NCBI GenBank assembly: GCA_910574635.1
Contig: CAJTCG010000015.1
Span: 16,983 to 80,982, forward strand
Direction: 5' to 3'
DNA: 64,000 nucleotides
Origin: Oscillospiraceae bacterium
GTDB lineage: Bacteria; Bacillota; Clostridia; Oscillospirales; Oscillospiraceae
Below are positions 40,418 to 48,429 of this stretch, one piece after another. A program made the translations under genes and the position numbers. Under the pieces are notes generated by a model, which worked only from the letters and a program-made list of their open reading frames with translations, was not told the origin of the DNA and did not search any database. How positions within the stretch are numbered: the first letter of the stretch is position 1; the number at the start of each line of letters is the position of its first letter.

Positions 40418-41425
40418 ATGAACGCCACGAAAAACGCCGTTTTGAAGTACAGCAGCTACACCGCCGCCCTGACCCGGAGCCTGAAAGGGTCCGAGCGCAT
40501 CCACTGCAAGACCGACGAGGAGAACAAGGCCGTTTACGTCTGCAACGGCTATTTCCTGGTCAAGCTGACCCCGATGGAGTACGACGCCCTGGTGCGGCCC
40601 ATCACCCAGCGCGACGCCGGGGACTACATCATCAACGCTGACGGCACCACGGCCCCCGGCCCCCTGGACATGGTGAAGGTCCTGACCGACGCGGCCCGCG
40701 AGGCCGTCCACGACCTGACCCCGGCCCCCTTCATCGTGGCCCCCAGCGACAAGCGCAGCAAGTCCACGCTCTCCCCGTACTACAGCGCAAGCGGCGACTT
40801 TGTAGCCGGTTTTAACTCCGACTATGCCGCGATCATTTCCGGCGACCTCCCCCGCAAGAGCAAGAACCCCATTTCCCCCATGGTGGTATTCAGCGGCGAC
40901 GAGCCGCAGGCCATGATTTTGCCCGTCCGCCTGGACGAGACAAAAACCCGCGTTCCCGCCGCCGTCCGCGCCTACTTCACCGACAAGCCCCAGGAACCCG
41001 CCGACGAGAAGTTAGCCAAGGTAAGCAAGGAGCGCGACGACCTGGAGATTTTGGCCCATCAACTGGAGGCCCAGCGCGAAACCGTGGAGCGCGTACACGG
41101 CCAGGAGATCACCCGCCTGCAAAACATCATCGACGCCAAAAATGAGCAGATCGAAGTCCTGACGGAACGCCTGAACGCCCAGCCGGAGGCCCAGCCCCAG
41201 GAGGCCGCCGAGGAGAGCACGCCGGACCAGACCCCCGCAGACAAGGCCGCCGCCCTGGTGGAGAAGCTGGCCGCCCTGGAGGGTATCACAGCCACGGTAA
41301 AGGGCGCACAGACCGCCGCGCCGGTGGTATGGCTGACCGGCGAGGCCGACGCCCACAAGAACGAGATCGAAGCCATGGGCGGAAAGTGGTCCGCCAAGCG
41401 CTCCGCGTGGTACTTCAAGATTTAA
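40418..41425 (+). CDS. accessory protein with coiled coil and C-terminal W/Y/F motif
   Basis: 335 residues from ATG 40418 (AGGAGG upstream). N-terminal ~190 residues are a compact domain of unknown type (AVLKYSSYTAALTRSLKGSE; TPAPFIVAPSDKRSKSTLSP). A coiled coil follows (AKVSKERDDLEILAHQLEAQ, NIIDAKNEQIEVLTERLNAQ). The end, GEADAHKNEIEAMGGKWSAK then RSAWYFKI, is a short module seen at the ends of DUF3560-like and other mobile-element proteins and probably binds nucleic acid or nucleotide (inference). Confidence 0.6.
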   Translation: MNATKNAVLKYSSYTAALTRSLKGSERIHCKTDEENKAVYVCNGYFLVKLTPMEYDALVRPITQRDAGDYIINADGTTAPGPLDMVKVLTDAAREAVHDLTPAPFIVAPSDKRSKSTLSPYYSASGDFVAGFNSDYAAIISGDLPRKSKNPISPMVVFSGDEPQAMILPVRLDETKTRVPAAVRAYFTDKPQEPADEKLAKVSKERDDLEILAHQLEAQRETVERVHGQEITRLQNIIDAKNEQIEVLTERLNAQPEAQPQEAAEESTPDQTPADKAAALVEKLAALEGITATVKGAQTAAPVVWLTGEADAHKNEIEAMGGKWSAKRSAWYFKI

Positions 41426-41427
41426 CC

Positions 41428-41494
41428 CGTCTGACGATGGCCCGCCGGTCACGGGCCGAAACGCTCCAGCCCTTGGAGCGTCACGGGAAACCAA
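41428..41494 (+). repeat. intergenic repeat A, copy 3
   Basis: Third copy; the second hairpin reads CGCTCCA-gccct-TGGAGCG, one base longer in the loop than copy 1. The GGCCGCAGGCCGGAAAGGA leader follows at 41515-41534, just before the next start. Confidence 0.72.
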
Positions 41495-41543
41495 AACCCG
41501 AAAACAAAAATCAAAGGCCGCAGGCCGGAAAGGATACCACACC

Positions 41544-42101
41544 ATGACAACGAGCATTAAGCGCGAGGAATACACCTACAAGGGCCGCCGCGTCACTCTG
41601 GACACTGCCCAGCTTGCCCCGCAGACCTACGAAACCATGCTTTTTCGCTCCTCCGACTATACGGAAATCGCCAGCATGACGGCGCAGACGGAGGCCGAAG
41701 CCCTGGAGCAGTTCGACAAAATCCGGTCCGCGCATCCCGCCGACAAGAAGCCCGCCGCCCCCGGACCGCTGACCGGCAAATATGCCCAGCTCCGCGACGA
41801 TCTCAAAAAGGCGCTGGAGGCGGGCCGCGCCGCCGAGGACGCCGACCCGGAGGACGGCGGCACCTGCAACCTGGACGCCGCCTCCCTTGCCCTGCCGCGC
41901 TGGAACGCCGAGAAGGTGGAGCGGGCCGCGAAGGAGGCCGGGACCGGCTGCTTTACCTGGAACCTGTTCGGCTCCCGGCGCTATGTGTTCATCCCCAACA
42001 CGAGAAGCCAGGGCAACGCCAGGAGCCGCAACGCCGAAGCCATGACCGCTGCGCTCCGCTCCATGGGCTACGACGCCATGGACTATTGCCAGATGGACTA
42101 A
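41544..42101 (+). CDS. accessory-cassette protein of unknown function
   Basis: 185 residues: TTSIKREEYTYKGRRVTLDT, then a charged linker, and a C-terminal domain with ALPRWNAEKVERAAKEAGTG and SQGNARSRNAEAMTAALRSM. No family recognised. Basic/acidic mix and lack of membrane segments suggest a cytoplasmic protein. Followed by intergenic repeat B. Confidence 0.58.
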   Translation: MTTSIKREEYTYKGRRVTLDTAQLAPQTYETMLFRSSDYTEIASMTAQTEAEALEQFDKIRSAHPADKKPAAPGPLTGKYAQLRDDLKKALEAGRAAEDADPEDGGTCNLDAASLALPRWNAEKVERAAKEAGTGCFTWNLFGSRRYVFIPNTRSQGNARSRNAEAMTAALRSMGYDAMDYCQMD

Positions 42102-42184
42102 CCCGCAAGGCCGACGGCATCCGCCGCCGCTGGTGCAAGCCCAGCCGCCCCACCTGGGGCGGGCGCTCATGGGTAGACCACGAA
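42101..42184 (+). repeat. intergenic repeat B, copy 1
   Basis: 84 bp shared with 43765-43851. Contains a hairpin CCGCCCC-acct-GGGGCGG (42145-42162). In the second copy both arms differ but still pair. Ends GGGTAGACCACGAA before the next gene's AGGAGG. Confidence 0.75.
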
Positions 42185-42214
42185 GCCCAAAACAAAAAGC
42201 AGGAGGCCCACGAA

Positions 42215-42397
42215 ATGAAACTTTACATCAATGACGCGCCCATGGGGGAGTGCAGGAGCTACGAGCAGATCAGGGAGGCCCCGCACCCCGGCTGGCTGTT
42301 CCACATGGAAACCGGGCTGAATCTCTTTATCCGGTTTGACGAAATCGACCGCTTCATTTCCTGCGGCGATTTGAGAATTACCGAGAAAACCGCATAA
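42215..42397 (+). CDS. small accessory protein
   Basis: 60 residues from ATG 42215, with AGGAGG upstream: MKLYINDAPMGECRSYEQIR, then HPGWLFHMETGLNLFIRFDE. Beta-rich, soluble, unknown function. The next gene follows after 22 bp with its own ribosome-binding site. Confidence 0.6.
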   Translation: MKLYINDAPMGECRSYEQIREAPHPGWLFHMETGLNLFIRFDEIDRFISCGDLRITEKTA

Positions 42398-42419
42398 TCA
42401 CAAAACGGAGGAGCACAAA

Positions 42420-42590
42420 ATGAATCTGTATTTTGAGGCATTTCTTGGAACGCTGGAGCTGTTCACCGTCACGGAGTACGGCGAAATCCGCACGCTGAAC
42501 ACCTACCTTGACACCCCGGAAAACCGAGCTGCGCTTGCGTCCATCTATGGAGCCGCCGAAGTCACAAAATGGATACCTGCCACGAAATAA
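42420..42590 (+). CDS. small accessory protein
   Basis: 56 residues, ATG 42420 with GGAGGA nine bases before it: MNLYFEAFLGTLELFTVTEY, ending EVTKWIPATK. Soluble, unknown. Its stop is followed at once by repeat A copy 4, as for the larger genes of the cassette, which supports it as a real gene. Confidence 0.6.
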   Translation: MNLYFEAFLGTLELFTVTEYGEIRTLNTYLDTPENRAALASIYGAAEVTKWIPATK

Positions 42591-42593
42591 ACC

Positions 42594-42659
42594 CGCCTGA
42601 CGATGGCCCGACGGTCACGGGCCGAAACGCTCCAGTCCTGGAGCGTCGCGGGAAACCAC
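42594..42659 (+). repeat. intergenic repeat A, copy 4
   Basis: Most divergent copy: loop of hairpin 1 has ACGGTCA, hairpin 2 loop has TC, and the closing arm is CGTCG, which still pairs with TGACG through a T-G pair. Stem positions are conserved while loops vary. Confidence 0.7.
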
Positions 42660-42693
42660 GAAATCCCCAAAACAAAACGCAGGAGGAAACGCC

Positions 42694-43761
42694 ATGTATT
42701 ACCCGATAGACGAAGCCACGGCCCGCCGCTCCCACGAAATGATGTCCATGTCGGACTACCGGGAGGGCAGCGCAACCGCCGAATACCGCGCCGCCGTGGA
42801 CAAGGCCGCCGAGCTGGTGGAGCGCCAGAAACAGAAGGTCAGCCCCTACTATCACGAAAAGCTGGACGCGCTTCTGGACCGCTACGCCCGTCGCCTTGCC
42901 CAGTGGACCAACGACCACAACCGCAACGGCGCAAGCTGTCCCTCCGTCCTGGTCTGCGGACCGGCCAACTTCCCCACGAAAAAGAAAGCCAGACAGAACG
43001 CCCGCGAGGACACCTTGTGGAAGGAGTACAACGAAATCCAGGGCATTTTGTCCAAGATCAAGAGCGTGGGCACCGGCCCCATCGACCCGGCAGACCCCCA
43101 CGCCCGCGAGCTTTTGACCGACCGGCTCCAACGCCTGCAAGCCACCCTGGAGCGCGGCAAGGCCATGAACGCCCATTTCCGCAAGCACAAAACCATGAAA
43201 GGCTTTCAGGACCTCACCGACGAAACCGCCGCCGAAATGGACAAGGCCATAGCCAACGCTCCAGCGTTTGCCCGGACCCCTTATCCCGACTTCGAGCTTT
43301 CCAGCCTGCGCGGCAAGATCAAGCGCACGCAAGCCAACCTGGACAAGCTGGCCTCCATCGACGAGCACAAGGACGACGCCGCAAACAATCTGGATTTTGA
43401 CGGCGGCAGGATTTTCCTGAACATGGAGGAGAACCGGCTGCAAATCTTTTTCGACGAAATCCCGGACGAGGACGCCCGCGCCGCCCTGAAATCCCATGGC
43501 TTCCACTGGTCCCGCCGCAACGAGGCATGGCAGCGCCAGCTCACCCGGAACGCGATCTATGACGCTAAAAGGATACTTGGCATCACGGACACGAAACGCG
43601 CCACCGCCTCCGATCAGGGCGACGCCGCGCAGGAGGCCGCGCCCCTGGCAACCCCCAGCGCCGAGGACAAAACCGCCGAAATCCGGGCCTCCGAGGCGAT
43701 CATCCCGGAGGAGGCCGCCGAGGTCGAGGAGTTCCCCCAGTACGCCATTCCCGGTGCATAA
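42694..43761 (+). CDS. DUF3560-like protein
   Basis: 355 residues. Matches the DUF3560 layout: helical N-terminus (ATARRSHEMMSMSDYREGSA; YYHEKLDALLDRYARRLAQW), a middle with KIKSVGTGPIDPADPHAREL and DRLQRLQATLERGKAMNAHF, and the C-terminal module MEENRLQIFFDEIPDEDARA then LKSHGFHWSRRNEAWQRQLT. The family occurs in plasmids, conjugative elements and phages; biochemistry is unknown. AGGAGG precedes ATG 42694. Confidence 0.72.
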   Translation: MYYPIDEATARRSHEMMSMSDYREGSATAEYRAAVDKAAELVERQKQKVSPYYHEKLDALLDRYARRLAQWTNDHNRNGASCPSVLVCGPANFPTKKKARQNAREDTLWKEYNEIQGILSKIKSVGTGPIDPADPHARELLTDRLQRLQATLERGKAMNAHFRKHKTMKGFQDLTDETAAEMDKAIANAPAFARTPYPDFELSSLRGKIKRTQANLDKLASIDEHKDDAANNLDFDGGRIFLNMEENRLQIFFDEIPDEDARAALKSHGFHWSRRNEAWQRQLTRNAIYDAKRILGITDTKRATASDQGDAAQEAAPLATPSAEDKTAEIRASEAIIPEEAAEVEEFPQYAIPGA

Positions 43762-43764
43762 CAT

Positions 43765-43851
43765 ACCCGCAAGGCCGACGGCATCCCGCCGCCGCTGGTG
43801 CAAGCCCAGCCGCCGGACAGCTCCGGCGGGCGCTCATGGGTAGACCACGAA
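43765..43851 (+). repeat. intergenic repeat B, copy 2
   Basis: Second copy of the 84-87 bp element. Its hairpin is CCGCCGGA-cagc-TCCGGCGG (43810-43829). Both arms have changed together relative to copy 1, so pairing is preserved. Confidence 0.75.
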
Positions 43852-43878
43852 AACAAAGCCCAAAAGGAGGACCACAAA

Positions 43879-44238
43879 ATGAATTATCACGGCTTCCGCT
43901 CCGCGAAGGAGTACGAAAACGAGTGCGCCCGCGTGGGCTTTACCACCCGGCGCATCCCCTTCCACAAGGGCAACGAAAAGTATTTTGCCCTTGTCACCAG
44001 CCCGCCGAAAACAGCTACCAGCGTAGAGGCGTGGACCCTGTTCACCGCCGACGAAACCGCCGCCGTGCTGGACGGCGTTATCAACGGCCTGGACGTGAAT
44101 TACCCGGGCAAGCTGGCCGCCCACGGCTACAGCCCGGACATCCCGGAAAGCGCAAGCCCCGCCGCCGCTCCCGCTCCATCCCTGGAGATCGTGGAGGACG
44201 GCACCGACTTCCCGCAGTTTTCACTTTTGCCCATGTAA
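43879..44238 (+). CDS. accessory-cassette protein of unknown function
   Basis: 119 residues from ATG 43879 (AGGAGG upstream): FRSAKEYENECARVGFTTRR, KYFALVTSPPKTATSVEAWT, then an Ala/Pro-rich tail ending DGTDFPQFSLLPM. The ending recalls the FPQYAIPGA end of the DUF3560-like protein upstream, so a shared C-terminal tag-like motif is possible. Function unknown. Confidence 0.6.
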   Translation: MNYHGFRSAKEYENECARVGFTTRRIPFHKGNEKYFALVTSPPKTATSVEAWTLFTADETAAVLDGVINGLDVNYPGKLAAHGYSPDIPESASPAAAPAPSLEIVEDGTDFPQFSLLPM

Positions 44239-44298
44239 CAAAACCGTTGCGAATTTCACCATGACGCGCTATAATTCCAGTACAAGGAGGCTTTGCCC

Positions 44299-44580
44299 AT
44301 GAACGAAAACCCATCCCAAATCTTCCCGGCGCACCGCCTCGTGGCGGCCTTTGCCGACGGTCAGCGCCTCACCTTCGACGGCTTCACCTACGAACAGGCC
44401 CGCGAGGCCATGGAGGCCGCCCAGGACGAACACGGGGACATTACCTGGTTTGACGGCGTAACCGACGAGCACTACGAAAACGGCGTGTTTCACGCGGCTT
44501 TCCCGCCCCCGCCGCATTTCCCGTTCCCCATCATCGACACCACCGGCGACCCCGACTTTGAGCAGCAAAGCCTTTTGTGA
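44299..44580 (+). CDS. last gene of the accessory cassette, unknown function
   Basis: 93 residues from ATG 44299, with AAGGAGG eight bases upstream. RLVAAFADGQRLTFDGFTYE then QAREAMEAAQDEHGDITWFD and a Pro/Phe-rich segment. Soluble. Terminated by a strong hairpin 70 bp downstream. Confidence 0.6.
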   Translation: MNENPSQIFPAHRLVAAFADGQRLTFDGFTYEQAREAMEAAQDEHGDITWFDGVTDEHYENGVFHAAFPPPPHFPFPIIDTTGDPDFEQQSLL

Positions 44581-44648
44581 TACAGACGGCATTACAAGGC
44601 CAGCAAGCCCCACCCTGGCGACGGCGAGTAAATCCCCGCGCAAAAGCC

Positions 44649-44695
44649 AAAAGCCCTCCAGAGGCCGTGCAAACGGCTCCCGGAGGGCTTTTCTT
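44649..44695. terminator. bidirectional terminator between converging operons
   Basis: AAAAGCCCTCC and GGAGGGCTTTT arms with an inner GCCGT-gcaa-ACGGC stem make a long hairpin with A- and T-rich ends on both strands. It separates the rightward accessory cassette from the leftward early operon ending at 44888. The rest of 44581-44887 holds no gene I can support. Confidence 0.8.
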
Positions 44696-44887
44696 GTGCC
44701 CATTCGCAAATTGTTTTTCCAGCGGCTTTCTTGGCATCCGGGAAACACCCCGCAATGCGCGAGTTCATTTCTCAGAAAACCCTTTACGTCGTCTGTTGTC
44801 ACAGCGGCTCCCACAGCCCCCGGATAGGTCCCAGCAGGGGAGAGAGCGGGCCGTTTTCCAGGCCCACAAAATCGGCCTCGGATACTT

Positions 44888-45370
44888 CTATACGCGCGCG
44901 CGCGAAGCACGGCCCAAAAGCTCCTCCACCATCGGCGTATCCTCCAGCAGCTCCCCCAGCCGGTCAACGGCCTTGTCGTTCCACCTTCTGGCTGTCGCTT
45001 CCGGCGTTCCCAAGGAGGCGGAAATTTTGGCCCAACTGTACCGACGAAAATACTTCATCGACAAAAGCGATTTGTACCGACCGTTCAGCGCGTCCATGCA
45101 CCCTCGTATGGTGGCTTCGTCCGCCTGGAGCACCTGCACCTTCACGCCGATCTCCTGAATCCTGGCCCACGTATTCTTTTCGACCATTTTCTCGGCCAGT
45201 GCCTCGGTAGGCTTACCCGGCATGGAGCTATGGCCCACACCGTCATAGGACGTACCACGCAGGCCGTCATACTCGCTTTCCAGCCCCGCCCGCTCTGCGG
45301 CAAACTCTCTCCGCATAGCCGGAATCTCGAAATAATATGCTATTGCCATCTTCACGTCCTTGCGTCGCAT
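44888..45370 (-). CDS. DUF1492/ArpU-like late transcription regulator
   Basis: 160 residues. The C-terminal ~60 resemble sigma region 4: GRYKSLLSMKYFRRYSWAKI, SASLGTPEATARRWNDKAVD. The N-terminal half is helical. Proteins of this type (DUF1492, ArpU, RinA-like) end the early operon of many Firmicute phages and switch on late genes. Here it is also the last early gene. ATG 45370 follows AAGGAG. Confidence 0.72.
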   Translation of the reverse strand: MRRKDVKMAIAYYFEIPAMRREFAAERAGLESEYDGLRGTSYDGVGHSSMPGKPTEALAEKMVEKNTWARIQEIGVKVQVLQADEATIRGCMDALNGRYKSLLSMKYFRRYSWAKISASLGTPEATARRWNDKAVDRLGELLEDTPMVEELLGRASRARV

Positions 45371-45396
45371 TGTCCTATGCTCCTTTTCGAAATGAT

Positions 45397-45600
45397 TTAC
45401 AGGTGGTCCCGCTCGCCCCGCTCGTACTCGTCCGACCGCTTCTCCGCCTCGTACAGTCGCAGATCAGCGCGGAGTTCTTCACATCGCTCCCGGCGCTTCT
45501 CCTGGTCAGCCTCCAGCGCCTTGCGCCGGATGAAACGCTTCTGCGCGTTCTGCACAATGTTCTTGCCGTAGTAACCCGGCATCGGTTTTTTCCCACTCAT
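45397..45600 (-). CDS. small basic coiled-coil protein
   Basis: 67 residues from ATG 45600 (AAGGAG upstream): MSGKKPMPGYYGKNIVQNAQ, then a highly charged helix (KRRERCEELRADLRLYEAEK). Unknown function. The upstream extension of the frame overlaps the neighbouring gene and has no coding character. Confidence 0.55.
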   Translation of the reverse strand: MSGKKPMPGYYGKNIVQNAQKRFIRRKALEADQEKRRERCEELRADLRLYEAEKRSDEYERGERDHL

Positions 45601-45602
45601 GG

Positions 45603-46190
45603 TCAATTCTCCTTCCACGGCCCGCGCCACTCCCGCCGACGCTGGCCGGTTCGTTTCTGCGCGGCCCAGGCGCTTTCCCTGGCCTTGTACTGACGGAAAC
45701 GGGAGGCGGTGGCCCGCTCGACCGCCCGCCGCTTCTCCCGCGCCTCTTTTCGGTCCCACACCGTCGGAAGGTCCATCGGCTCGCTGCGCTCCTCGTGCGG
45801 CCTCATGATCTCCTCGAAAAGGCAGGCAAAGTTCTCCATCTGTGTCCTAAGTTCATCCCGCATGATCTGGAGTGCGTTCAGCACAGTAGACACGGCCTCC
45901 ACCAGCGAAACGCCCGATCTTTCCGCAAATACACGGGCCACTTTTACGACCTTTTGCGCTTCTTCCTCCGTTCTGGCCTCTATGCACGCCATCATTTGCG
46001 CCATTTCCTCGTCGCCGATCTGGCCCAGTTCAACGGAAAATTCACAGTTGTTCAGTATCGGCGCGTCGTCCCTCTGCTGGTCCCCGGCAAGGGTGATCTC
46101 TGCAAATCCAGGCTCTATCTCCACAGGCTGGCCGTCCGCCATCATGTATAGGCTGAATTTTCTTTCGCTGCTCTCCGGTCCCATACGCAC
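45603..46190 (-). CDS. phage protein of unknown function next to parB
   Basis: 195 residues: beta-rich start (ERKFSLYMMADGQPVEIEPG), then a long helix (DEEMAQMMACIEARTEEEAQ) and a very basic C-terminus (ERATASRFRQYKARESAWAA), so nucleic-acid binding is plausible. Three bases separate it from parB, in the order parA-parB-this gene. It might assist partition or replication (inference). Confidence 0.58.
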   Translation of the reverse strand: MRMGPESSERKFSLYMMADGQPVEIEPGFAEITLAGDQQRDDAPILNNCEFSVELGQIGDEEMAQMMACIEARTEEEAQKVVKVARVFAERSGVSLVEAVSTVLNALQIMRDELRTQMENFACLFEEIMRPHEERSEPMDLPTVWDRKEAREKRRAVERATASRFRQYKARESAWAAQKRTGQRRREWRGPWKEN

Positions 46191-46193
46191 CCC

Positions 46194-47303
46194 TCACCCC
46201 CGCAGGACAGGGATTGCAATAGCCAGCGCCTCGGCATAGTCCGCCCACGGCACCCGGCTTTCTCCCTCCCTTGCAGACATGACCTCGCAGTAGTTATGCA
46301 AGGTTTTCATCATCAGGACGGCCCACGCAATATCTTTTTCTTCCTGCTTGTCCTCCGCAGGCGATGGAGAGGGCGGTGCGGGGAAATTCACAATTTTCCC
46401 GGAGTTCTCCACAGTAGACGGCGCAGGCGGGGGAGGCGGTGGTGGCGTGATCTGGCTCTTTGTCGGCTCCTCCCGCACATACACGCCCGGTTTGCACTTC
46501 GGCCCATCCGCCGCCGATTCTGGCTCGTCCCGCTCCGGCACGGGCGGTTTTGGTGTCCGCAGTTTCTCCCTCCACCGCTTTACATCCTCAATAGACAGTC
46601 CGCCCCTCGCTCCATGTCCGTCCAGCACGTCGTTCTGCTCCTCCTCGGTCATGGTGGACAGCTCATAGGCGACTGAAATAGTGATCTTCCCCGCCTCCAA
46701 AAGCGCTTTGAACTCCGGCAACAGGTGCTTCTCGATGCTGTCATACCGGCCCACCTGGGCAGGCGTGGTCCCCAGCCGCTCCGCAATCAGCTTGCGCGTC
46801 TCACCGGGGATTTTCTCAAACCGGCGCTTTTGCTCCAAAAGCGCACGCAGGCGCGTTGCCTCCTGCACCTTGTCCCAGTCTGTCTTGTCCCGCTGGCCGT
46901 TGGTGGTGATAAGCAAGATCGCCTCGTCAATGGCCCGCAGTTCGTCGGCCTCGACGTCCGCTCCCGGCTCCTGCTCCACAGGCTCTACCATGCAGGGCAT
47001 TTTCCGAAATGCCTCCTTGCCCTGCTTCACAAGCTGGAGGGAGGCCAGCCGCCGCCGGTGCCCGGAAATAACCTTGTATTTCCCGCCGCCCAACGGCACC
47101 ACAAGGCCGGGTTGCTTCACGCCGCCGGACAACTCGATCAGTCCGGCCAGCTCGTCAATGGCCGACATAGAGTAGAAATTATCCTCACTGGGCACAAGGT
47201 CGTCCACGTCGATGTATTTCAGCACAGCACGTCCATCTTCGGCGCGGCTTCGCGCCTGGACCGGTCCCCGGTTGCGCTGGAGGCTCGTAATATCAAAGCT
47301 CAC
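46194..47303 (-). CDS. parB: ParB/Spo0J-like partition protein
   Basis: 369 residues. ParB nuclease-like N-domain: KYIDVDDLVPSEDNFYSMSA, KQPGLVVPLGGGKYKVISGH, RRRLASLQLV. The HTH part has RKLIAERLGTTPAQVGRYDS and EAGKITISVAYELSTMTEEE. A Pro-rich linker (PPPPPPPAPS) leads to a short C-terminus. Spreads from a centromere-like site and uses CTP in known members; here paired with ParA, three bases apart. Confidence 0.87.
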   Translation of the reverse strand: MSFDITSLQRNRGPVQARSRAEDGRAVLKYIDVDDLVPSEDNFYSMSAIDELAGLIELSGGVKQPGLVVPLGGGKYKVISGHRRRLASLQLVKQGKEAFRKMPCMVEPVEQEPGADVEADELRAIDEAILLITTNGQRDKTDWDKVQEATRLRALLEQKRRFEKIPGETRKLIAERLGTTPAQVGRYDSIEKHLLPEFKALLEAGKITISVAYELSTMTEEEQNDVLDGHGARGGLSIEDVKRWREKLRTPKPPVPERDEPESAADGPKCKPGVYVREEPTKSQITPPPPPPPAPSTVENSGKIVNFPAPPSPSPAEDKQEEKDIAWAVLMMKTLHNYCEVMSAREGESRVPWADYAEALAIAIPVLRG

Positions 47304-47306
47304 CGT

Positions 47307-48089
47307 TTACCCCTCCTTCCCCTTGCCCGAATCGGTCAAGGCCAGATACTCCGCCGTCAGCTTCTTGTACTGGATGGCCGCCCAGCTTCTCCCGGCGAAC
47401 ACGCACAGCGGTGTATGCGCAAACGTGCTCTCGGATACTTTCGGGTTGTAGGAGATCGCCGTCTGGAGTACCGGGCAGATACCGCTCTCCTCCAGGGCGG
47501 TCCGTGCCTGCCCGAACGTCTCCCGGTTCTGCCAGTGGGTGAAGAACGCGCCCTGCACCGTCAGCCCCGGATTCAAAATCTTAACATGTCCGATCTGCTC
47601 CAGGAGGTCCACCATTCCGGCAATTGAAAAGTCGTCGGGCCGGACGGGAATCAACACATCATCAGCGGCCACCAGGATATTCAGCGTAATCACGTCAATG
47701 GCGGGGCCGTTGTCGATCACGCAGTAGTCATAGTCCGCCGCCGCCCGCCGAAGCGCTTCTTTCAGGCTTCCCGTCTGGTCCCGCTCCTCGTCGGCCCACA
47801 GTTCCCGGTCAGCGGAGTACAGGTCCATGTTGGACGTGATAACGTCCAGGCCCTTGTACTGCGTCTGGTAGATCGTGCTCATAATGTCGGCGTCTTGCTT
47901 CACCAGGAGCGCCGCCGTCCCGTCCTGGCCGCCGTAGAGCTGGAAATACTGGGAGGCGTTGCCCTGCTTGTCCCCGTCCACCAGGAGGACGCGCTTGTGG
48001 TGTACGGCGGTCAGAATGTGGGCAAAGTTGGCCGCCGAAACGGTCTTGCCCACGCCGCCCTTCAAGTTCACAAAAGCTACTGTCCGCAT
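47307..48089 (-). CDS. parA: ParA-type partition ATPase
   Basis: 260 residues. Deviant Walker A FVNLKGGVGKTVSAANFAHI, Walker A' LLVDGDKQGNASQYF, and YDYCVIDNGPAIDVITLNIL as Walker B, all typical of ParA/Soj. It pulls ParB-bound DNA along the nucleoid. An integrated phage needs no partition, so its presence suggests an extrachromosomal (plasmid-like) stage or another role. Confidence 0.9.
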   Translation of the reverse strand: MRTVAFVNLKGGVGKTVSAANFAHILTAVHHKRVLLVDGDKQGNASQYFQLYGGQDGTAALLVKQDADIMSTIYQTQYKGLDVITSNMDLYSADRELWADEERDQTGSLKEALRRAAADYDYCVIDNGPAIDVITLNILVAADDVLIPVRPDDFSIAGMVDLLEQIGHVKILNPGLTVQGAFFTHWQNRETFGQARTALEESGICPVLQTAISYNPKVSESTFAHTPLCVFAGRSWAAIQYKKLTAEYLALTDSGKGKEG

Positions 48090-48092
48090 ATC

Positions 48093-48296
48093 CTACGCCT
48101 CCTCGTTCTCCGGCGGCTGGCGCTGCTGATTGCCGAATAAAAGCGCCCCCAGGTACGCTTGCGTCAGTCTGATTGCCTCCGCAGGGGTCGCATCGGATTC
48201 AACCGCTGCCCGGTAGAATACCAGTGCCATTTCCGCCGTAGCGCCCACGGCCTGCACCATCTGTTGGACCTTCTCGCTATCCTTTTTCTCGGCCAT
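48093..48296 (-). CDS. small protein upstream of parA
   Basis: 67 residues from ATG 48296: MAEKKDSEKVQQMVQAVGAT, then ALVFYRAAVESDATPAEAIR and LTQAYLGALLFGNQQ. Helical, possibly dimeric. Three bases before parA, so co-expressed with it. Function unknown. Confidence 0.58.
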   Translation of the reverse strand: MAEKKDSEKVQQMVQAVGATAEMALVFYRAAVESDATPAEAIRLTQAYLGALLFGNQQRQPPENEEA

Positions 48297-48303
48297 TACT
48301 GTC

Positions 48304-48426
48304 TCACTCCTCCGTTTCCTTGAACCATACGCATCCGGCACAGTCTTTCATTTCCTCGTTCGGGTTGTCCATCGGGCAGCCGTCCTTGTCGGCCCACTCC
48401 GGCCTCCCGCAATGCCCCTTTCCCAC
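48304..48426 (-). CDS. 40-residue Cys-rich protein
   Basis: GTG 48426 with AGGAGGG eight bases upstream. The product VGKGHCGRPEWADKDGCPMD then DCAGCVWFKETEE has four cysteines spaced like a small zinc site. One of several such mini-proteins in the early operon (others at 54595, 55747, 56654 and 58703). Confidence 0.55.
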   Translation of the reverse strand: MGKGHCGRPEWADKDGCPMDNPNEEMKDCAGCVWFKETEE

Positions 48427-48429
48427 CGA

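Noticed and set aside
44893..44904. Run of CG dinucleotides as a Z-DNA or regulatory element
   Set aside because: It is short and falls inside the 3' end of the late-regulator gene, where it simply encodes Arg-Ala-Arg.
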